A DNA stretch of 64,000 nucleotides from Phaseolus vulgaris (lineage: Eukaryota; Streptophyta; Magnoliopsida; Fabales; Fabaceae), in assembly GCF_000499845.2 (NCBI RefSeq), contig NC_023755.2, forward strand, positions 3,524,087 through 3,588,086. Direction: 5' to 3'. The notes beneath the pieces were generated by a model, which was given only the letters and a program-made list of their open reading frames with translations, did not search any database and was not told where the DNA came from. Position 1 is the stretch's first letter, and each line of letters opens with the position of its first letter. Below, in pieces: positions 39,401 through 51,549 of this stretch. The translations under genes were made by a program, and so were the position numbers.

Positions 39401-39887
39401 ATATAAAATTTAGTATTTAATATTAGTGAATAATGTTGGTTAGATGTTGTCTTCTTATTGCCATTGTCACCACATCGACACCTTGCACTTCAAAATTGAA
39501 GTTGATGTATTTGTTGTTCTAAATTTTTAAAGATTGTTTTACATTATTGCTTTTAATTACATGCCCTTATTTAAATTTTATTTCGATCATATTTCTTGTA
39601 TAAATTATTGAATGCATTGGTGAGTTTCTGACACCTTGACAAATTAAATTGTTTTATTTTTTTGAAGTTCATATTTTAGTATTTATATTGCCAAAATTAT
39701 AAAAAACATAAACTTCAAATTATAAATCTCAAAATTTACGAGTTTATTTAGGTTAAATAAAGATTATGTGTAATAATATAATTAATTATACACTAATTTA
39801 TTGAATGCATAAATTTAGTTTGTTTTATTTAATATTGAATGGATAAATTAGTTTTCTATTGCATATTGAACATTTATTTGAGATTTG

Positions 39888-40112
39888 TGTTGGAGATTTC
39901 ACATCGACTAGAGATTATAGTATCTCATGAGCCGATTTTATGGATTTGAGTTAAGCTTAAAGTCCACATCGTAATATGGTATCAGAGTCATTTCAAGTCT
40001 ATCATTTCGAGTGTTTGAGCTTATCAAGCCACCCACAAACCTCAACCATGAACCAGCTTTATAGGGTTGAGTTAGACTTTAAAATTCACTTCGTAATAAG
40101 ATTTAATATAAA
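39888..40112 (+). mobile_element. Degenerate TRIM element with primer-binding site
   Basis: An LTR-like block starts TGTTGGAGATTTCACATCGA at 39888 and ends near AAGTCCACATCG. It is followed by TGGTATCAGAG at 39977-39987, the standard initiator-tRNA-Met primer-binding site. A truncated second LTR-like segment (GGTTGAGTTAGACTTTAAAATTCACTTCG) closes it near 40110. There is no coding sequence. It belongs to the same family as the copies in the TrmL and FRIENDLY introns. Confidence 0.6.
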
Positions 40113-40119
40113 ATTACAT

Positions 40120-41570
40120 TAGATTAATTAATATGGGTAAGTTATTTTATCAATTTCTACACTATATTAATCAATCTAAATAATATTATAATAGTTTATA
40201 CACCTTGTTTTTTAATTTTAATTTTCACTTATAGATTTTATGTTTTAAAATTCTTGACATATGAAATTGCAATACCTTTTATGTACTTCATTTCGTTGCC
40301 ATATTTTAATTTAGTTAAAACATCATATAGACATCTTAAACTTGACATTGTGAGTGATAAAACGCAATAATGTGAAGTTGTAAAAGTAAGACAATTGAAC
40401 ATTTTCATGTGAAAATTCACCAATTTTTTCTTACAAAACTTGTTAATTGTTTGAAAAAATAGGCAAAGTAGGTTTATAAAATTGATGAGTTGAAATGAAA
40501 GTCAAAGTCTTGGAAAGAGACCAAAGTTAGAAAGTTTGTGTGGCAACAACCAAACACACGTCGGCCATGGAAACTCAAACCACATTGGCTACTTTGTTTG
40601 GTTTCATTAATATGAATATGAAATTTTTTTGCTTCTTCATTATCCCAAAAAATTGGAAGACATTGACTTACAAACGTTCTAGGTATGAAAGAAATAATAC
40701 ATACTTCAAAAAAAACTATGTCATTGTCTTGGTGTAAATATTTTCATTTTATAATATTTTTTTTTAATTTAAATTTAGATTTGGATATTTGTAGTAAAAA
40801 TATTTATTAAAATAAATATTACCAATTTTTTTTACGTGATAAACGAATTTTTAGTAAGTATTAAAATGTTAAAATATTTTATATTTATTGACCTGTGTTA
40901 TAATATTTTAATATAATTTATGTTGGTAAACTCAAGATGTTTAAAATTTGGATTATAAATAAAAATCAATTTTGATTATAGTACACAGATAACAAATATA
41001 TATTTAATTTTTAATAAATTGATGTATTTTATTATATATTAAAATTGTAATATGTTGAAATAGTTAAAAACTTATTACAATTTGAGATGTGGAAGGTTAA
41101 GCAAGTTGAGGGTGACATTGATATTATTCCAATCTAAACCCTAAATTCACATGTTTTACTAAAAAAAAATGTTGGTTCTTATCCATGTTGCTTTCTACGA
41201 GGGCAAAGAGATGAAACTACAATAAATGTTGTGTCTTTCTTTGCACCTCTCCGAGGGAAAGCTGTTCTTATCCATTATTTTGTCTTTTCATGAAGGAGTT
41301 GACATTCAAATTTTATTTAAGCTTTTTATAGTTCCTTGCAACACGAGAAAATAATAAATGGAGTTAGGTTAATTAAGTCAAACTAAGACCACTAATTAAC
41401 TATAATTCCCTGGCTTTTACGTAACTCTTTCAGATGGAGAAAAAAAAACATTTTTTTACATAATTGAGAGATAATATTAATAGAGTAAGAAATTATTTTA
41501 GCTTAATTGTATTTTTTTTTATTAGATATTCTAAGAATGTTCTTAGAGAACTATTAAGATCACTCTTCTT
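40120..41570. other. AT-rich intergenic DNA, no gene seen
   Basis: Only short low-complexity frames occur. I see nothing recognisable. Confidence 0.5.
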
Positions 41571-41574
41571 TTAT

Positions 41575-42010
41575 CTTTATCGGTCGGTCGTACTGTACTC
41601 CAACTTTCCTCCTTGTTTGCTCCTTCCTCCTCTCTACTCGTCGCACCTTTCGGTCTTCTTGTAACACCGACTCGGATGATACCTGCAGAAGGCACTCCGG
41701 CCTTAGGTCAGTAAAGGTATTCAATGCTCGGTTGTCAGAGCACGATATATGATGACATATCTGAATCTTAGAATATGTGTTATTTATATTACCTTTAGTA
41801 GACTTTCCTTATTGTGCCACATTAGAGAGTTTAGAGATACATTACCTAACTCTTAATTGCGGATTAGTTTTACTAACTCTGATTAAATGTAACTGGGTCT
41901 GAGGTATCGATCGGCCCATTGAGGTGGACCATGATATCGATAAGTCCATTAATAAAGATCGAGACATGTAATCAATCGTACCACTCTCATGGGTACAAGG
42001 GTATAGTTTA
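41575..42010 (+). repeat. Probable LTR-derived fragment
   Basis: A GC-richer patch has CGGTCGGTCGTACTG, then GATACCTGCAGAAGGCACTCC, then AGGTCAGTAAAGGTATTCAATG. I associate this arrangement with LTRs of legume retrotransposons (promoter plus leader block). Borders and target duplication were not found. The downstream CCGACTCGG and ATCGATCGGCCCATT words are similar in style to the patch at 13930-14200. Confidence 0.4.
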
Positions 42011-44740
42011 ATTTTAATTTGTTACTTTTTATTTTATTTGTGTCAATTGGATATTTTATGTAACATAATTGTAAGTAACTTTAGTTTTTAAAATTTTAAT
42101 GACTGAAACTATGTAACTTAAATTATTTTGTGGAGTAGAATATATTGATATGATATTGATGGAATCAGTTTACTCACTTCAAACTTAAAGACTAAATTTG
42201 TACATTTGTTATTCATGAATGATCTAATTGGTATAATTAAAATTTTATAAATTAAAATCAAACAGTTTTAATTAGACTATTTTTAATTAAACTATTTAAT
42301 AGATTATTTCACTTTAAGTATAATTAGAAACAACTTATATTTTAAGTCATAAATATTATCTACTAACTTGAAATCATCAAATGAAATTCTTTTCATTAAT
42401 GATAAATTTTTATTATTCCAATTTCTTCATAGGAAAAATATATAATTCTATTTTATTTGTTAGATTAAATTATACAAAAAATTCATTTATACAAATATTA
42501 TCTACTTATATTTGATTTGGTCTCATATTAAAAAAAACACAAAGTAGTCTTTTTTATTTTATATTATAATTTTTCTATTTTAGAAGTAACTTAATTAACT
42601 CAAAATTTAACTATAACTTAATTTATCTTGATAATTAATTCACTATAAATCAAATCATTTATCAATATCTTGTTTTTATCTAAACTCCTATAATTAATGA
42701 AACTTCTAAAATATTTTTTTTTGTCAATTATGTTTTTTAATCAACTCATCACATTGACTCTAATATCGATTATAAATTCACGTTGACCTAATAAAAGTTA
42801 TATCAAAATACAATCTCAGTTAACTTTCATCACAAAACAATTAGTGCAACTAATAAAAAAAAATTCTGTTAAGAATGAAATAAATTTGATTTTAACATAA
42901 CCCAATTGAAGTGAATTCCCAACAAAGTTAGAAAATTAAGTTACAAAGGAACACTTTAAACCACTTTAAGAATATAAAGAACCAAAATAAAAAAAATATA
43001 TTAAAAAAATAAAAAAACTATTTATATAATTTACCCTATTAAATTGTGTGAGAGTTTGGTGTTTTTTGGAGCTGGAAACTTAAAAACACCTTACTCAGAG
43101 GTTTTTGTCTTCTTATCCTTTTTTCATTGAACATAGGCTTCTCAAACTCTGTGGTCCCAACTCAATTGCCTCATTCACTTTCTTTTATCATAAAATGTCA
43201 ATTTTCACATATAAATAAATACCAGCCACCATTGGAACAGTCTACTTAACTCAGATAAAGATCAATATTTAATTCATACACATTTCTCAATGTATAATAT
43301 TTCTAGGTAAAATATCATTTAGTGCCTTTATTTTTTGTTAAAATTAATCTTAGTTTTTATGTTTTTTCCACCTTAATTTTATACAACAATTGCTAAATTT
43401 CATCCCTTATCCTAACATTACACGATTAATACAAAAAAAAAAGAATGAAAACAATAAAAGGTCAAATTTTTTTTCAAAGTTTCGAAATTTTTTAAATTTG
43501 TTGTTGTCTTTCTAATTAGAATTAGTTAGCTTTTAGCTCTTAAAATGATTATGCTTAACATTTAAAAAAAAAACATGAAAGACAGAAACCGAATTTGCAA
43601 TTTTTAGAGGAACAAAAATTATTTTTTCTAAAAATTCACCATTTTTAAAATATAAGGACAATATATATAGAGAGAGAGAAAGAGAGGAATACAAATTATT
43701 TAATAAAAACCATCAGTTTTAACCAAATATTAACATACTTTAAGCATATTTTATCAAATATTTTACTTATTTTTTTAATATTATAATCTGAAACTTTCTC
43801 TATTTCTTTTTTAGTGTCATAGCTTTGGAAAGAAATATTTGTTTTATTTATCATTTTCAAATTTGAAAATAACATCAATTTCTCTTTTTCTTAATGGCAG
43901 TAGTATACACTCTTACATTTCATATACTTTTTAATATCATGAAAATGAAAAGAAAGAAACAAATATTGTGCAATAAGAATGAAAAAAAAATTAAAACATT
44001 CTTTAATTATTTTATTATAATTAAAAACTTTATTATATTTTTATTTGTAGACAAAACCTTTTAACAAGGTAAAGGAACAACGACTTGGAATCTTTTCTTT
44101 GCTTTCTACATTCTAGGATGTAATAAAGAGGTCATATTTCTTGGTCCATATTTATATATATAAAATCTTAATAATGTCTTGAATCTGAATACAAGGTACT
44201 ATACAACCCATAGTTTTCAAAAACAAAAACCCTACCATTTTTTTTTAACTTATCCTAAGAATTCTACACATTTTTCCCTTTGACTAGTAATTTCAATGAA
44301 AATTATTTTTCTAATCAACAGTGCAGTTCCAGATATGACCCACATATAATTTCTTTCACAATCCATAGAATAATATCTTTTTGAGGATAACCAACACTAT
44401 TTGAAAAGCAACTTCCTGTGGTAATCTGTGATGAGTTCTTCACGAAAAGGACCATTATAAAATAAACAAAAAATGTTTAGGGATAATGCATGAACATGAG
44501 AATTATGTAAAGTAAAAGTTGGTGTCCTTTCCTGCAACCAAAGAACACCAACCACACAGTTTCTCTAATGCTTACACAAAGGTCGCTTGATCCTTAAGCA
44601 AATCATCACTAATCACATTTTCATTCTTTTTCATCTGTTAGAAAGTTACTATGTTCCACCAGAGATGTCTTTATTAGTTGTTTATTATTTGAGTTTCTTC
44701 ATGTTTTTTATTTGTCTAAAAAGACTTAAGCAGAAGAATC
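42010..44740. other. AT-rich intergenic DNA, no gene seen
   Basis: Very AT-rich and low in complexity. A short GA-rich run lies near 43670-43687. No gene or mobile element is recognised. The last few hundred bases are the promoter region of the bHLH gene. Confidence 0.5.
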
Positions 44741-44750
44741 AAAAGATACA

Positions 44751-44758
44751 TATATAAA
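44751..44758 (+). promoter_or_regulatory. TATA box of the bHLH gene
   Basis: TATATAAA is followed at once by GGTGACGTGACA. Transcription would start near 44785. The first non-coding exon would then run to a donor near 45190 (GAT|GTATGC), or to an earlier one near 44971 (AAG|GTATAA), and join the coding exon at an acceptor at 45445 or 45455. Confidence 0.5.
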
Positions 44759-45479
44759 GGTGACGTGACACTGCATGCTTCTGTAAATCAGTACTTAAAT
44801 GTCTTTGGTTTGTTTAATTTTATGTAATTATCCACTTTCACTATTCAATATGCAAAGCCAAAGTTAGATCCCAAGACAGATTTTGATTATTTCTTGTTCA
44901 GAGAGTTTAGTGGTCAACGGCAAGAGAATGAAAAATCATGGTTGCAATGGACCCCCTTGTGTCATCAAGGTATAATCGTTATATTGTGGAATCATGAGGG
45001 TGCTTACTACAAGAAACTGCATAAATATGTCACAGTTGCAAGACAAAATAATAATCTTCGTTTTCTACTCTCACAACTCTTTACTTTCTTCCTCTTCTCA
45101 TCTGTGTTCGTGTGTATGCTTTTTGAGTTCAGAGCCAGACTCAAGGAGCTGAAGGACCTGAGCCTTGGATTTGAATCTGGAAAATTTGATGTATGCCCTT
45201 TATTGCTTTTCAAGATTTTCTGCTCTTTCTAGTCCCAAAAACTACTTTGATTGCAGTAGGAACATAATTCAAGAAAAATTCTCAGCTGAAAAGTTGTGTC
45301 TCGTTTTTAACTATTGGTAGATTTTAGCTCTTGAAAAGGGTTGAGCATGTAGTTAGAATTTCCCTTTGGAAGCATAATCTTTTGGCATAGTAGCCTCACT
45401 GAGGTATGTATGAATTATAGATGATCATTTTCTTTTCTTTTTCAGTGATTTTCAGGTGATTGCAAAAGATATTGCAAAG

Positions 45480-47586
45480 ATGAGTGTTATGTATAGTCCT
45501 GTTCTCAAGTACTCAGATGTGGAGCATCGGCTAATGAAAAACCAAGAAATGGATTCAAGTATTGGAAATCCACAACAATACTGTCACCAACCCAATTCTG
45601 GACTACAGAGGTATTGTTCTGCTCCAAGCTCATTGCTGGCAAGCCTAATTGACAACAATATTCATGACTGTTTCAACGAGGAATCTTTCACAAGTGAGAT
45701 TCATCAACATTATCCTCCATCCACAAGTTCAGAAATGGACACCATGTTGTCCAAATTGCTACCATCCAACAATGGATGGAGCAATTCAGAAGCTTTGCAA
45801 GAATTTGGAAGCAAGCCTGTAAAGCAGGAAATAGGGGAATCTGTTCCACAAGGACCACCACAACAGAATGAATATTCTTATGGTGGCTCTCAGTTAATTT
45901 ACCAATCACAGCAAATTCAAGGCTTGCCAAATGGTTCTTCCAGTGCTTTTGGTAGCTCTTTTGGTGTGGTTAACTCCATGGCCTCAGAGAACCCCATTCA
46001 ACCTAAATTGGGTGCCAGGAATTGCTCCAATCTCTTCAGGCAAAAGAGTTCCCCTGCAGGATTTTTCTCCATTCAAAATGGTATGCATTTTTTTCTTGTT
46101 TGCTACCGTTTCTTTTATAGTCTATGGTTTTCCTTTTATGGTTTTAACACCATATGTTGTTGAAATGTTCAGAATTAACTAAACCTTGCAAAATACTTAT
46201 TGTCAAAATCAGATCCCTCTTTCCTTATTGGGAGTTAGTTCTTTATATTATCCTTGCAGAGAATGGGAACCAGATGAGAGATAAAAAGGTAGGAATATGT
46301 GAGAAGTTAATCTTAATCATAAAATCAAATTAAACAGCCAAAAAGAGATTAAAGTAAATTATTAAAAATGTTCCATGTATACAGATATATGCATAAGAAG
46401 CTGCATGATAGTAAACAAGACATTAGTTTTAGTGTAACGAATTATATATACTTTTCTGTTTCTTGTAGATCTTGCAGCATTGAGAGAAGTAGGTGCCTTT
46501 AAAGCCAATGATGTTTCAAATGGACAGGCTACTACATCATCTAGTGGGTTGAGCAGTTCTCTTGCTTTCTCATCTAGGCCATCTTCATGCCTCAAACATA
46601 TGCCACAAATTGCTGAAAATGGAAATGAAAGCCTTGAAGAAAATTGTGACCAGAGTAGGATCCTAGCTAATGAAGATGGTAACTCAAAGTTCTGCATACC
46701 TAGCTTCACCAGTGAAATCTGGGAAAGTTCTTCATTCAATGCCCCCAAAACAGAAAGTGATGACGAAATCATGTTTTCCACTTCAAATGGTTTGGAATCT
46801 CAGGTACATAACAAAGTTTGTGGATATACTTTCAACCAAATGAACTTTGAACTTTTTTCCACTGTTTTGATCACTGAATATTGTTGTCATCATCCTCAGG
46901 AATCAGACTTTGGCTATCAAAATCTTGGTTTGACCCACCATCAGAGCCTACCTAGCTCTTCTACTAAGATGTCATCCATACAGAGGTTTCTTGAAATTCA
47001 AGGTTCTGTTCCTTGTAAAATTCGAGCCAAAAGAGGTTTTGCCACTCACCCAAGAAGCATTGCAGAGAGGGTAAAATTCTATAACTTCTAGCAATTATAA
47101 ATCTCCACTCAATTTGTCACTTTTCATATTAACAAGACCATGCAACTTAGCTGTTTCTTATTTGTTATCCTCAAAGGTAAGAAGAACAAGAATTAGTGAA
47201 AGAATCAAGAAATTACAAGACCTTTTCCCAAAGTCAGAAAAGGTAATTTAACTCTCACAACAAGAACATCACATATTGATTTTGTTTCACTTCCTCTTTG
47301 AAAATTGATGTTAACTTGACACTTCTTTCACATGGCAGCAAACAAGCACAGCAGACATGTTAGATTTGGCAGTTGAGTACATCAAGGACCTTCGGCAACA
47401 AGTTAAGGTACTAAAGAATTACAAAATCTTTCCATAAATCCTGAAGAGAGTAATGAACACATTGAACTCCACCAAACTTACACTGTCTAACTAAGTTTCA
47501 TTCTTCTCATGCAGGTTCTCTCAGATTGCAAGGCAAAGTGCAAATGTACAAGTAATGAGAAGCATTCCTCTAGAACTTGTGCCTGA
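45480..47586 (+). CDS. FBH/bHLH122-130-type bHLH transcription factor
   Basis: E-box-binding transcription factor of plant bHLH subfamily IX. Arabidopsis relatives (FBH1-4, bHLH122/128/130) activate CONSTANS or act in stomatal and drought responses. Six coding exons give 437 residues: 45480-46080, 46469-46803, 46900-47070, 47177-47242, 47339-47407, 47515-47586. All are GT-AG and in phase. Family landmarks before the DNA-binding part are GLQRYCSAPSSLLASL (about 43-58), FRQKSSPAGFF (about 186-196) and a Ser-rich LSSSLAFSSRPSS block. The bHLH spans about 350-405: basic region THPRSIAERVRRTRI with the E-box glutamate, then helix ISERIKKLQDLFP, a short loop, and helix STADMLDLAVEYIKDLRQQVKVL. It ends with a short Cys-rich tail. 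The start MSVMYSPVLKYS was chosen as the first plausible ATG after the acceptor; an ATG at 45456 or 45489 is possible. Confidence 0.9.
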
Positions 47587-48520
47587 TTTATTCAAATGTA
47601 GATAGCAAAATTATGGATTTTAGTGTGCCAAAGTTAGCCATTGTAACCATATAAAATAATGCTGACATTTACCTGGTGTGAGTTTAGATCCAGGTGAATA
47701 TTTTTCACTTCTGATTTTCATTTCTTTCACCCCTTCATAGTTTGATTTAGAACCAGAAAGTCTTAGCATGTTTGGCAGAAATCTTGCACCTCTTCATTTT
47801 TACCTATAAGATATGTTCTATTGGATTACTGATCGAGTTTTGTAACACAAAGTTCAATACAAAGTTCAATACTGAATTCTATGTGGAAATTGCTTTTGAA
47901 ACTACAAATTATGATCTTCTCTAAGTATTTTTTCTGACTCCAACACAGTATCTTCTTCACTAGAAAACACACCACCTGTGGGACCAGAAAACAAGAAGAA
48001 TTATTGAACTGTTCAAATAGAAAGAGAAGAAGATTTCAAACATAGGAGCTAGGAGTCACTCATGGAAGAGAAAACCAAATTGACTTTTATTATTTAATTT
48101 TTATTTTTAATTTATGCATAAATTAATTTTAACTCTGAACAATTTTTCTTTTCTAAAAGTGGTTGAATCCAAACATTCCCAAGAGATTACCAACAAAAAT
48201 GTCTATAATTATTGTTTAAACTTCCACTTTCTTTGATTTCTCAAATTAATAGAATTAGGCAATTATACTAGGAATATATCTTAGGCAATAATTACTCAAA
48301 AAATAATAACTAATAATTTTTTTTCAATTTGAACAGTCTTGTGTGATGCTCTTGCTAAACAATCAGAGGTATTTCAATGTTTCTGACACAATTGGAAAAC
48401 TGCTAATTTATTTTAAGAATTTGATTTTCGTGTGTTATTATTGCTTTTTTTAACACTGTATATTAATTATAAATTATTATAACTATATTTTCAAAATAAT
48501 TATTGTAAAAAATACTTTAT

Positions 48521-48632
48521 AATTAATTATTTTTTGTTTTCAATATAATAATTAATTATTTTTTGTTTTCAATATAATAATTAATTATTTTTTGTTTTCA
48601 ATATAATAATTAATTATTTTTTGTTTTTAAAA
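48521..48632. repeat. AT-rich minisatellite, 29-bp unit, about four copies
   Basis: The unit TTTTTTGTTTTCAATATAAT plus AATTAATTA is repeated nearly perfectly about four times, with the last copy diverging after TTTTTTGTTTTTAAAA. It is non-coding. Confidence 0.95.
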
Positions 48633-49252
48633 TTAACTTTTATTTAATAATTTTTTTAGTGAAACTTTATTAAAATGTTTAAATTAAATTCTAATATACT
48701 GACATCTGAAAAAGCCGTCATAATAGTTTCCTACAAGTTGAAACCATTTCTTTAGAGAGAGAAAAAAATCTTAATTTATTTTCCAGAATTAAAGTTTTGA
48801 ACAATGATATTGCATAATATGTTAAAAGTATTTGTCGTATTTGTATCCTTATGGAATGATAAGAAATAAAAGAAACAGAAATTGCAATTCAATTAACATT
48901 TATTGAAGAGAAACTCAGAGATCTACATAGCTTTTTTTCTAATAATAATAATAATATAAAAAGGTAAAAGAATGACATTATCCTTTTTATTTTTAATTAC
49001 TCTAATTTTTTTAACCTTACATCTGGATTTTACTTTATATTTTTTTAGAATGGAAAGTTTCAAAGATATTTGATTGTAATGAAGTGTTGAATGAGTTAAA
49101 GTTAAGGATGAAAATAAGTGAAGTTAATGACTGAATAGATTCTATAGACAATGCACACTTTTTCAACAAACACAAGGTCAATATGAAACTCTAAATGGTT
49201 TTAAAAGTCTTTTAAAGTATAATAAATCAATTGATCTATTTAAATAAACATA

Positions 49253-49285
<33 letters not shown>

Positions 49286-50124
49286 ACTTAAATATGTTTA
49301 AGGTTTTATATGACTTGTTTAGGTTTCGTTCTTATGGAAAAACTCTCGTTCAAATTATTAATTTTTGTGTTATCTTTTAGTTTTTTTTATCAAATGAATT
49401 AAATAAAAGGTTAAAAAACCAATTGATAGAAATGTAAAAGTATTTATAAATTATATGTAAAGTACCTGTCCCAAGATCTCACCTATCATAACACTAAAGT
49501 AACATAACATGGCACTAAACTCAAAAAATAAATATTTAAGATACAACTTTGTAGAGGGTATAAAAGTTAATCTTACCAGGTAATCCACTATCATATAAAC
49601 AAGGAACTTTAAAATGTGAAAGAAGTGGTAAAGTTAACAGAAGTTTCTCTCTAAGTTCTTACATAAAATGGTGGAAAAAGCTATGTTTTTCTTTCATGTG
49701 GTCTAAAATGCCATTATAGTGTGAGATGACCTTTTAAATGACTTCACCAGTTCTCAGCAGAGTGGATGTCAACCTTGAGGCAAAGAAAAAAGGTACCAAG
49801 TTTTCAAAAAAAAAACCTACCTAACTTTGATAACAAAGCCGAAAGAACTCTACTTCCAAAGACACCAAAATCATTGTGAAAACCAACTTTTTTTGTTAGA
49901 GAAATTGGAAGAAAGCTTAAGCTTGTAGGGATGAGGATCATTGGTAGAACTATCACTATATGGAATATGGATTAATATATAAAAGTATGGATCAATTTCA
50001 TAGTTGAGCAAATCTACCTCTAGAACAGGTTTGATGATGGATGATATTTGGAGAAAATGGTTCGTATAATTTTGAAGGGAATGAAATATCTACTTAAAAA
50101 ACCATCAAATAATAATTAAATTTA

Positions 50125-50450
50125 GAAATAAAAAATAATTAGTTACTATATTAACTAAATTAAATATTAGAAACTAAAAAATTATTCATATTTAAAATAA
50201 TTTCTATTATTAATAAAAAATAATAAAATTACTTCTAAATTAGTATTTTACTAAGATTTTAACTACTAATATTTTAGATTTTAAATTAATATCTAAAAGA
50301 CTAATATAAACTAATTTAAAAATTAAAAATTAAATATCAATTTAAAAATTATTTTATAGTTTTTCTTAATAATAGAAACTTATACTTATAACTTTTTTAG
50401 TTTATAAAATTATCTTTATGTTAGTTAAATAGTAATTATTTTGGTTATTT
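50125..50450. mobile_element. Old CACTA-MITE relative (inverted repeat)
   Basis: The left arm AATTAGTTACTATATTAACT (near 50138-50157) and the right arm AGTTAAATAGTAATTATTTT (near 50424-50443) are inverted relatives. Both match the ATAATTAGTTGCAATAGTAAC word of the intact MITE at 4340-4742. Neither the CACTA terminus nor a target duplication survives. Confidence 0.5.
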
Positions 50451-51549
50451 TGGTCTATGGTCAAATATGATAAGAAACCCTTTAATCCATCACAAGTCCT
50501 AATTGTGAAAGATGAAGAGTTGAAAACTTAGCTTCACATAACAAGTATAGGACATTAAAACAAGGTGTTAGTCATTATGTTTTAAAGGTTTGTGAACTCT
50601 TTAAAAGAAAAGTAATTTCTAATTGAAATTCTTTAGCAAGATTCAAACAACCTATGATAGAGGAAATTCTTAGATGAATATGTAAAATGCCTAATCAATA
50701 ATGACTCTAGTTATTTGAGTTGAATACTCTGTATTCAAGTTAACTGCTTAATGTCTGTTAAAACATGCAAAGAGTGTTTAGAACACAACCACCTAAATCA
50801 ACCTCTCCTTGAAATTACATGACATGTAATCAAAATGATCATTCTCTATTTTAGGAACAATTTGTTTTGAAGTACATGAATATTTAGAATTATCTAACAT
50901 TGTATTTGCCCTGAAAAACCCCATACAAGTCCCTCCTGAAATATTTAACTTAAACAGCAAAGAGCCCAATACAAAGTCACACTTGGCATAGTTTTCATCA
51001 TTCCTTGTTTTTGAATGAATAAAAATTATAAAAGCAACAGGTACAAATATTAAACTTTGGCACCAAAACCCTACTAAGAGAATCTTATAAATTCTGGATC
51101 AATCAATTCACAGAAAGAATTGGCATCATATTATTAAAGATGATAATGTCATACAAAAGTTGAAGCAAAATTTTCTACATAGTAGATTATGCATTTAATT
51201 TGCCTTAATTCAGCAGTAAATTAAATTTGTCATTGTCACTGATACAGGATTCACTTTAAAAATGATAGTTCTCACCCTGCATCCTGGAATATGTAGTTTA
51301 TTTGAAAAATTATCAGGAATCGCCCGGAAGAAAAAATTAACAATGTATTTGATCACAATCACATTCATTCTGGATGTTTAAATCTACCAAACCTAATGAG
51401 CAAAGGCCAAAAAAACAAAATCACTTCTGATCGCTAAAGCACTCTTCAGAAAAAAAAACTGAGCAAAGTACCTGGTTAACCCAACCATCTCAAAAAGAAT
51501 ATTGATCTGAAATAAAGCTACCACTGCCAACGCTTACAAGTTCAAAATT

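Larger units (their letters stand above)
47700..51300. other. Intergenic DNA between bHLH and FRIENDLY genes
   Basis: The bHLH 3' untranslated region lies at the left and the FRIENDLY 3' untranslated region at the right. Between them no gene is recognised. Structured parts are the 29-bp minisatellite at 48521, a (TTA)n run near 49255-49283 and a decayed MITE at 50125. Confidence 0.5.

Noticed and set aside
44894..45232. 112-residue frame in the bHLH leader
   Set aside because: It lacks an ATG start at its reported beginning, has no recognisable domain, and crosses a probable splice donor. It is most likely untranslated leader and intron.
46260..46288. A possible 29-nt microexon (after TTGCAG, before GTAGGA) in the first CDS intron of the bHLH gene
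   Set aside because: Including it shifts the frame and brings a stop at the start of the next exon, while skipping it joins exons 1 and 2 in phase to give the family-like NDLAALREVG sequence.
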